Position numbers and translations under genes: made by a program
Shown here: piece after piece, positions 24,867-28,967 of the stretch
How the letters are laid out: each line of letters begins with the position of its first letter
Numbering within the stretch: position 1 is the stretch's first letter
Notes under the pieces: generated by a model
Database searches by the model: none
Seen by the model: the letters and a program-made list of their open reading frames with translations, nothing else
Told to the model about the DNA's origin: nothing
Source: an uncultured Marinilabiliaceae bacterium
Lineage (GTDB): Bacteria > Bacteroidota > Bacteroidia > Bacteroidales > Marinilabiliaceae
Direction: 5' to 3'
NCBI GenBank assembly: GCA_905235955.1
Contig: CAJONN010000003.1
Span: 1 to 28,967 of the forward strand
DNA: 28,967 bases

Positions 24867-25445
24867 TTATTTAGCAGCTTCAGCAGCGGCTGATTTAGCA
24901 GCACGAGTCATGCGTACTGATACAACAACTGCATTTTTAGCGTTGAGAACTTCGAGGTTGTTGAAGTTGAGGTCTTGTACCTTAAGAGCTTTGCCAAGTC
25001 CGAGTTCGGTGATGTCAATCTTCAATACATCAGGAAGGTCTTTGATGAGACCTTTGACGATGAGCTTGCGCATTTCTACTTGGAGTTTACCACCTGCACG
25101 AACGCCTTCGCTGTTACCCTCGATGCTGATAGGAAGAGCGATGGTTACAGGTTTGTCGTCGGTTACTTCGAGGAAGTCGACGTGCAAAAGTTCGTCAGAT
25201 ACTGGGTGAAACTGAAGGTCTTTGAGGATAGCCTTCTGCACTTTGCCATCTATTTCAACATTTACGATGTAGATGTTTGGAGTGTAGATGAGGTTGCGGA
25301 ACTGAGTCTCTTCTACTGCAAATGAGGTAGCTTCAGTACCATTACCATAGATTACGCAAGGAACAAGTCCTTCTTTGCGGAGAGCTTTTACAGCTTTCTT
25401 GCCGCCAGCAACTCTTTTAGAGCCCTTGATGTCAAATGTTTTCAT
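24867..25445 (-). CDS. rplY: 50S ribosomal protein L25/general stress protein Ctc
   Basis: A 192-residue L25 of the long (TL5/Ctc) type. The N-terminal domain (GSKRVAGGKKAVKALRKEGLVPCVIYG) binds 5S rRNA. From about residue 95 the added beta domain (VTIALPISIEGNSEGVRAGGKLQVEMRKLIVKGL, LPDVLKIDITELGLGKALKVQDL) is typical of Ctc. The tail is alanine-rich (TRAAKSAAAEAAK). The gene stands alone between its own promoter (25571-25600) and terminator (24803-24837), with a long, possibly structured 5' leader. Confidence 0.94.
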   Translation of the reverse strand: MKTFDIKGSKRVAGGKKAVKALRKEGLVPCVIYGNGTEATSFAVEETQFRNLIYTPNIYIVNVEIDGKVQKAILKDLQFHPVSDELLHVDFLEVTDDKPVTIALPISIEGNSEGVRAGGKLQVEMRKLIVKGLIKDLPDVLKIDITELGLGKALKVQDLNFNNLEVLNAKNAVVVSVRMTRAAKSAAAEAAK

Positions 25446-25563
25446 TTATTATTTATTTGTGTACTACTCAAAATTAAGTGTTGTATGTCTTACAAACTCG
25501 TCTCCGTTTCGGTTTTAGTAAACTTACTTATAAGAGGTATACTTAATTTTTCCATCGTACGAT
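25446..25563 (-). ncRNA. Candidate structured 5' leader of rplY
   Basis: Between the predicted transcription start (about 25563) and the rplY ATG lie some 118 bases. A perfect 10-bp inverted repeat (25470-25479 with 25541-25550, AAAATTAAGT/ACTTAATTTT) could close a multibranch structure. Inside are small hairpins at 25481-25495 (5-bp stem, 5-base loop) and 25504-25512 (CCG-TTT-CGG). This layout suits ribosomal-protein autoregulation, but that is inference; no covariation data are available. Confidence 0.4.
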
Positions 25564-25570
25564 TTGGGTG

Positions 25571-25600
25571 CAAAGGTAGTAAAAAATATTTAATCTGCAA
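25571..25600 (-). promoter_or_regulatory. Promoter of rplY
   Basis: On the minus strand, TTG (complement of 25598-25600), exactly 19 bases and TACCTTTG (complement of 25571-25578) match the Bacteroidetes consensus in both boxes and spacing. It is the best promoter in the window. Transcription should start near 25563. Confidence 0.75.
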
Positions 25601-25846
25601 TGTGCAATGCGTATCTATTTTGTGATCTACATTCAATATTGAAAATGTTTATTACATCGGGGCTTCGCTGAAAGATTTGGGTAAAAGGTGGTTCGCCTTC
25701 TGCCGGATGGAAAGGCCAACATCTGCATTGCTTGCAAACATTCAATAGTTTTCCCTCCCAAACACCCTTCTCATTTCTTACTTTTTCTTATCTTCGCATT
25801 GCTATGCCATACATAAAAGCGTCAGCTATCTCGTTTTTGAAAGTAG
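25601..25846. other. Gene-free region before the helicase
   Basis: About 245 bases between the rplY promoter and the helicase start. I see no complete gene. A GC-richer patch (about 25658-25730) unlike its surroundings may be a remnant of other DNA. A -7-like box TATCTTCG (25789-25796) precedes a short frame beginning at 25804 that encodes MPYIKASA and runs on into the helicase gene in another frame (to 25920). The 19-base repeat copy lies within it. Confidence 0.5.
25808..25826 (+). repeat. 19-base direct repeat, left copy
   Basis: The sequence CATACATAAAAGCGTCAGC is identical to 28777-28795. In both places it lies within a short reading frame encoding YIKASA, and both are followed by a T-rich run. 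The copies bracket the helicase gene and the DUF1016 fragment. Confidence 0.85.
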
Positions 25847-28546
25847 ATGTTCATATATATGAGACCCACAAATGTTTACATAATCAAAGGAAAGATATAT
25901 TCCAATGTAGTGAGTTGTAAAGAAGGAACATACTACAATTCGCCTATTCTTCGAGTAACTTTTACAAGCAAGGGAGAGTATGTTACTCGCTCATACAACA
26001 TATACGATGTTGAACAATTCCTATACGTAAAGACATATACAGGTGATTTCCGATATTGTGACAAGGACAATAAATATGGAATTATACACACAATACACGA
26101 GTACAAGAACAATGCTAATACTATCTATGGGTTAGAATACACTAATGGTTATATAGCATACGAGTTGAAAGAATCTTGCCAAATAGAAAGTTCTATTCGC
26201 GACGGCAAAGGAAAGGTGCTTACATATTTGGAATCATTGTCTGGGTTGAGCCGTATTGGAATTGGGGAAGATGGCGAAATCAGTTTGGCAGACAAATATG
26301 CCGCGGCAAAATTTGTTTTCAAGGGCTCGTTGATGGCAAAGTATTTAGAGCCCCAAAAATCAAAATTGGAATATCACCGTTCCCCATGTTTTATGGTGTT
26401 CCCGTTTGGTTGCAACGAGGACCAATACGCTGCTGTTAGAAAAGCCTTAACTGCTGATATTTCCATAATTCAAGGCCCACCGGGAACAGGAAAAACGCAA
26501 ACTATTCTAAATATTGTCGCCAACCTGATATTGCAAGACAAAAACGTTCAAATTGTCTCAAACAACAATTCTGCGGTACTGAATATCAACGAGAAACTAT
26601 CGTCACATGGTTATGACTTTTTAGTAGCCTTCCTTGGTAAAGCAGAAAACAAAGACCGTTTTTTTGATAATCAGACAGGGAAATATCCATTGACACAAAA
26701 TTGGGAGCGAAACAACAGTAGAATTGCAGAAATCAAAAAACTTTTGACATCGATTTCGACAAAACTACCGAAGTATTTTGCTGATATTCAACGGATAGCC
26801 TATTTGGAAGAACAAATTGCCCAATTCGAAATACAAGCAGAACAATATCATTATTCTGAATTACGCAAAATACCAAAATGCTCTTCGGCAAAGTTGTATG
26901 CACTTCTTTTGTCGATAGAAGACAATTTAGCAAGGAAAAACCGTATATCACTTACGAACAAACTGAAATCGTGGGTTCGCGGATTCGGATTCAAAGAAAT
27001 TGACCGTGATGCAATAGAATCAGCCGCTCATAGCAATAAACACAGAGAGAACAAAGATGAACTTTCAAGATTAACCAGCGAGTGCCAAAAGTTTGAAAAC
27101 TTGTATAAAAACTATAAGGCTCTAAGCAAGGAGTATTTTGAAGCGTGCCTATACAAAAAGTTCGGAAAGCGCCAGTCGAGACCAATTTTTCAATCAAACG
27201 ATTTGATGGCATTTAACGTGCAAGATTTTCTAAAGGAATACCCTATAGTTTTGAGCACGACATTTTCTGCAACAACTAATATAAATCAGGCCGTTCCGTT
27301 TGATATGATTATTATGGATGAGGCTTCTCAAGTGGATATTGCCGCAGGTGCGCTATCGTTGAATTGCGCAAAATCCGCAGTTATTGTTGGTGATGACAAG
27401 CAATTGCCCAATGTTGTTACTGAAGATGTCCGCATTAAGGCTGATAATCTGTATTCCCGATACGAAATAACGCCAGAATACAAGTATTTCGGCAATAGTT
27501 TTCTTTCGTCTGTTCAGCAAGTATTTCCAGACGCACCCGTAACTCTGCTTAGGGAGCATTATCGGTGCGAACCGCGTATTATCGGTTTTTGCAACCAACG
27601 TTTTTATCATAACCAACTGATACCAATGACCAAACGTTCAGAACAACCTTCTCTGTCGGTCATTAGAACAGTTAAAGGAAATCATGCTGTAGGCACTGTA
27701 AACGAAAGACAAGCCGAAGAAACCATTCAAGAAATTGTAAGACTGAAAGAGCAATATGATAGCATTGGGGTTATAGTTCCATACAACGAGCAGGCAAAAT
27801 TGATTAGTCGTTTGTTGGAGGAAAACAAGATAAATGGAATTCCCGTTTCTACCGTTCACAAATTTCAAGGAAGAGAAGAAGATGCCATAATACTCTGCAC
27901 TGTCGATAATACAATACGCGAATTTGTTGACGACCCGCATTTGCTGAATGTGGCTGTGTCGAGGGCGAAAAAGCACTTTTCGATAATAGTCAACGGCAAC
28001 GAGATGGCTGACAATAATATTCAAGCCCTTGTCAGATATATTGAAAATTGTGAGGGAATTGTAAAAGAAGGTTCTATCAGGTCGGTGTTCGACATTTTGT
28101 ATAAACAGTATACAGAAGAAAGAATGGCATTTGTTTCAAAACAAGTTAATGTTTCCGAATATATTTCTGAAAACATAATGATGACCGTCCTAAAGGAAAT
28201 TGTAGCAATGCCAGAGTGGCAGCATTTGAATATTTTGTTTCAATATCCGCTTGCCCGACTAATAAATGTCAATAATGCCGAACTAACAAATGAAGAATGT
28301 GTATATGCCACCCACAGCTGGACATTGTTGGATTTTATGCTGTATGACGCCACAACCAAACAACCAATGCTTGTAATAGAAGTTGATGGCGTTTCTTTCC
28401 ACCAAAAAGGTAGCGTGCAGTGGAACAGAGACCAATTGAAGAATTCCATTTTAGATAAAATTGGTGTTCCGTTGTTGCGACTTAGCACCAAAGGCAGTAA
28501 TGAAAAAGAGCGGATAATGAAAGAATTGGAAACGATCCGAAAGTAG
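25847..28546 (+). CDS. Upf1-like SF1 helicase with C-terminal DUF2726/Vsr-like nuclease domain
   Basis: An 899-residue protein. Residues 1 to about 185 are beta-rich and unrecognised. The SF1 helicase core follows: Walker A GPPGTGKT (210-217), a long helical insertion (about 285-450), Walker B MDEASQ (D491, E492), motif III VGDDKQLP (514-521), REHYRCEPRII (569-579), motif V VSTVHKFQGREED (667-679) and motif VI LLNVAVSRAKKHF (699-711). The last 90 residues match DUF2726/Vsr-like PD-(D/E)xK nucleases: LLDFMLYD (D829), VIEVDG (E845, D847), RDQLKNSILDKIGVPLLRL. Helicase-nuclease fusions of this kind occur in DNA repair and in anti-phage systems; which applies is unknown. ATG 25859 is an alternative start. 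Lys/Asn-rich composition and the flanking repeats suggest horizontal arrival. Confidence 0.88.
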   Translation: MFIYMRPTNVYIIKGKIYSNVVSCKEGTYYNSPILRVTFTSKGEYVTRSYNIYDVEQFLYVKTYTGDFRYCDKDNKYGIIHTIHEYKNNANTIYGLEYTNGYIAYELKESCQIESSIRDGKGKVLTYLESLSGLSRIGIGEDGEISLADKYAAAKFVFKGSLMAKYLEPQKSKLEYHRSPCFMVFPFGCNEDQYAAVRKALTADISIIQGPPGTGKTQTILNIVANLILQDKNVQIVSNNNSAVLNINEKLSSHGYDFLVAFLGKAENKDRFFDNQTGKYPLTQNWERNNSRIAEIKKLLTSISTKLPKYFADIQRIAYLEEQIAQFEIQAEQYHYSELRKIPKCSSAKLYALLLSIEDNLARKNRISLTNKLKSWVRGFGFKEIDRDAIESAAHSNKHRENKDELSRLTSECQKFENLYKNYKALSKEYFEACLYKKFGKRQSRPIFQSNDLMAFNVQDFLKEYPIVLSTTFSATTNINQAVPFDMIIMDEASQVDIAAGALSLNCAKSAVIVGDDKQLPNVVTEDVRIKADNLYSRYEITPEYKYFGNSFLSSVQQVFPDAPVTLLREHYRCEPRIIGFCNQRFYHNQLIPMTKRSEQPSLSVIRTVKGNHAVGTVNERQAEETIQEIVRLKEQYDSIGVIVPYNEQAKLISRLLEENKINGIPVSTVHKFQGREEDAIILCTVDNTIREFVDDPHLLNVAVSRAKKHFSIIVNGNEMADNNIQALVRYIENCEGIVKEGSIRSVFDILYKQYTEERMAFVSKQVNVSEYISENIMMTVLKEIVAMPEWQHLNILFQYPLARLINVNNAELTNEECVYATHSWTLLDFMLYDATTKQPMLVIEVDGVSFHQKGSVQWNRDQLKNSILDKIGVPLLRLSTKGSNEKERIMKELETIRK

Positions 28547-28548
28547 AA

Positions 28549-28725
28549 ATTCTCGATGTAAAGGGTTTTTCAACTAACGTTAGTTACTCGGCTCTCACAA
28601 GAATGTTAAAGGTGTTCAATACTTACCCAGAAGCCGAAATATTTGCGACACTGTCGCAAACATTGAATTGGAGACCTCAATCGTTTAATTGCCATTGCAA
28701 AAGAGTATATTTGCACGCCAAATAA
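28549..28725 (+). pseudogene. Decayed DUF1016 (YhcG-type) nuclease fragment
   Basis: Starting two bases after the helicase stop, one frame without a start codon reads KGFSTNVSYSALTRMLKVFNTYPEAEIFATLSQTLNW (about 28561-28671). This matches the DUF1016 N-terminal domain pattern GKGFSYSALTRM..F...FPD.EIVATLSQQLSWSH as I recall it. After Asn-Trp the match collapses, and the frame stops at 28723. Everything before and after is gone, so this is a remnant. It belongs to a different DUF1016 subgroup from the gene starting at 28900. Confidence 0.6.
28706..28713 (+). promoter_or_regulatory. Putative -7 box before the 28734 short frame
   Basis: TATATTTG is an exact TAnnTTTG match, with TTTA (28684-28687) 18 bases upstream as a weak partner. 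It precedes the short frame at 28734 and could also drive the DUF1016 gene at 28900. Confidence 0.4.
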
Positions 28726-28733
28726 ATAGAAAA

Positions 28734-28799
28734 ATGGCGAATCCTTGCACCAGTGGCTATAATCTTGGTGCAGCTACATACATAAAAGCGTCAGCCTGA
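28734..28799 (+). other. 21-codon short frame containing the repeat (MANPCTSG...YIKASA)
   Basis: A short frame with ATG 21 bases after a -7-like box, ending in YIKASA just at the 19-base repeat. The same six residues occur at 25813-25830 in a different short frame. It may be a leader peptide or simply part of a repeated non-coding element. No function is recognised. Confidence 0.35.
28777..28795 (+). repeat. 19-base direct repeat, right copy
   Basis: Identical to 25808-25826. After it come a T-run and GTAGTTTGAAACTTAGG, which contains further small near-repeats of TTTGAAA and CTTTCAAAG (28825-28855). It could be a recombination point, a duplicated element edge or a dispersed intergenic repeat. 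Confidence 0.85.
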
Positions 28800-28899
28800 T
28801 GCTTGTTTTTTTGGTAGTTTGAAACTTAGGAACTTTCAAAGTTTGAAATCAAAAGCAATGCAAAAGACGATGCTGCGGGTGTGATAAAAAGTAAAGTTA

Positions 28900-28967
28900 A
28901 TGACCGACCAGCTCATACATATCGACAACGAATATCGTCAGTGGATTGCTGATATTTGCCGACGCTT
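28900..28967 (+). CDS. DUF1016 N-terminal domain protein, 5' end only
   Basis: The window ends 22 codons into this frame: MTDQLIHIDNEYRQWIADIC and on. The start fits the N-terminus of Bacteroidetes DUF1016 (YhcG, PDDEXK nuclease-like) proteins, which begin with a helix holding EYRQWIADI followed by K..R..Q..AA. DUF1016 proteins often lie in restriction-modification or toxin-like loci. The rest of the gene is outside the window, so integrity cannot be judged. Confidence 0.65.
   Translation, partial: MTDQLIHIDNEYRQWIADICRR

Noticed and set aside
25732..25920. 62-residue protein before the helicase
   Set aside because: It overlaps the helicase gene in another frame, has no recognisable features and only the YIKASA stretch recurs. 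Better treated as part of a repeated element.
25446..28967. CRISPR array or phage integration (tRNA att site)
   Set aside because: The only repeat is a two-copy 19-mer without regular spacers. The tRNA-Pro at 18554 has no duplicated 3' end and no integrase in the window.

Overview
The window reads as chromosomal DNA of a Bacteroidales bacterium (phylum Bacteroidota). The signs are a MurF-alanine racemase fusion, a PorT-like outer-membrane barrel beside the menaquinone methyltransferase gene, DUF4783 and DUF4369 proteins, a long Bacteroidetes-type signal peptidase I, almost no Shine-Dalgarno sites, and Bacteroidetes promoter boxes (TTG/TTTG, about 19-20 bases, TAnnTTTG). The DNA is moderately AT-rich.

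Positions 1-17900 form a long plus-strand block. After a 314-base leader with a dispersed-looking inverted repeat come a secreted M64 peptidase, a three-domain DsbD-like reductase, and an M16 peptidase pair: an HxxEH-bearing first member broken by a frameshift near 4190, then an inactive-type partner coupled by a TGATG overlap. Next are menG, porT, murF-alr and ispE. Two tandem TPR/membrane/PP2C (SpoIIE) sensor phosphatases follow, the first with eroded metal-site motifs. The block ends with a small unknown gene, the ribosome-assembly GTPase engB and a secreted GHL10 glycoside hydrolase.

Positions 17900-20700 hold a DUF4369 lipoprotein, tRNA-Pro(CGG), a bidirectional terminator, rlmH on the minus strand, and divergently a DUF4783 protein with nadC. 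A stem-loop separates nadC from a minus-strand block (20741-25445). In transcription order that block is rplY (with a structured leader and a strong promoter), then dapB, lepB, a second signal-peptidase-like gene lacking the catalytic Ser/Lys pair, and a GH73-LysM cell-wall hydrolase.

From about 25650 the character changes to accessory DNA. A large Upf1-like SF1 helicase with a C-terminal DUF2726/Vsr-like nuclease domain is bracketed by a 19-base direct repeat. Behind it lie a decayed DUF1016 (YhcG-type) nuclease fragment and, at the very end, the first 22 codons of another DUF1016 gene. This looks like the edge of a defence or hotspot island. The most novel items are the helicase-nuclease module with its repeats, the S26 pseudoenzyme, the pseudophosphatase/phosphatase tandem and the rplY leader.
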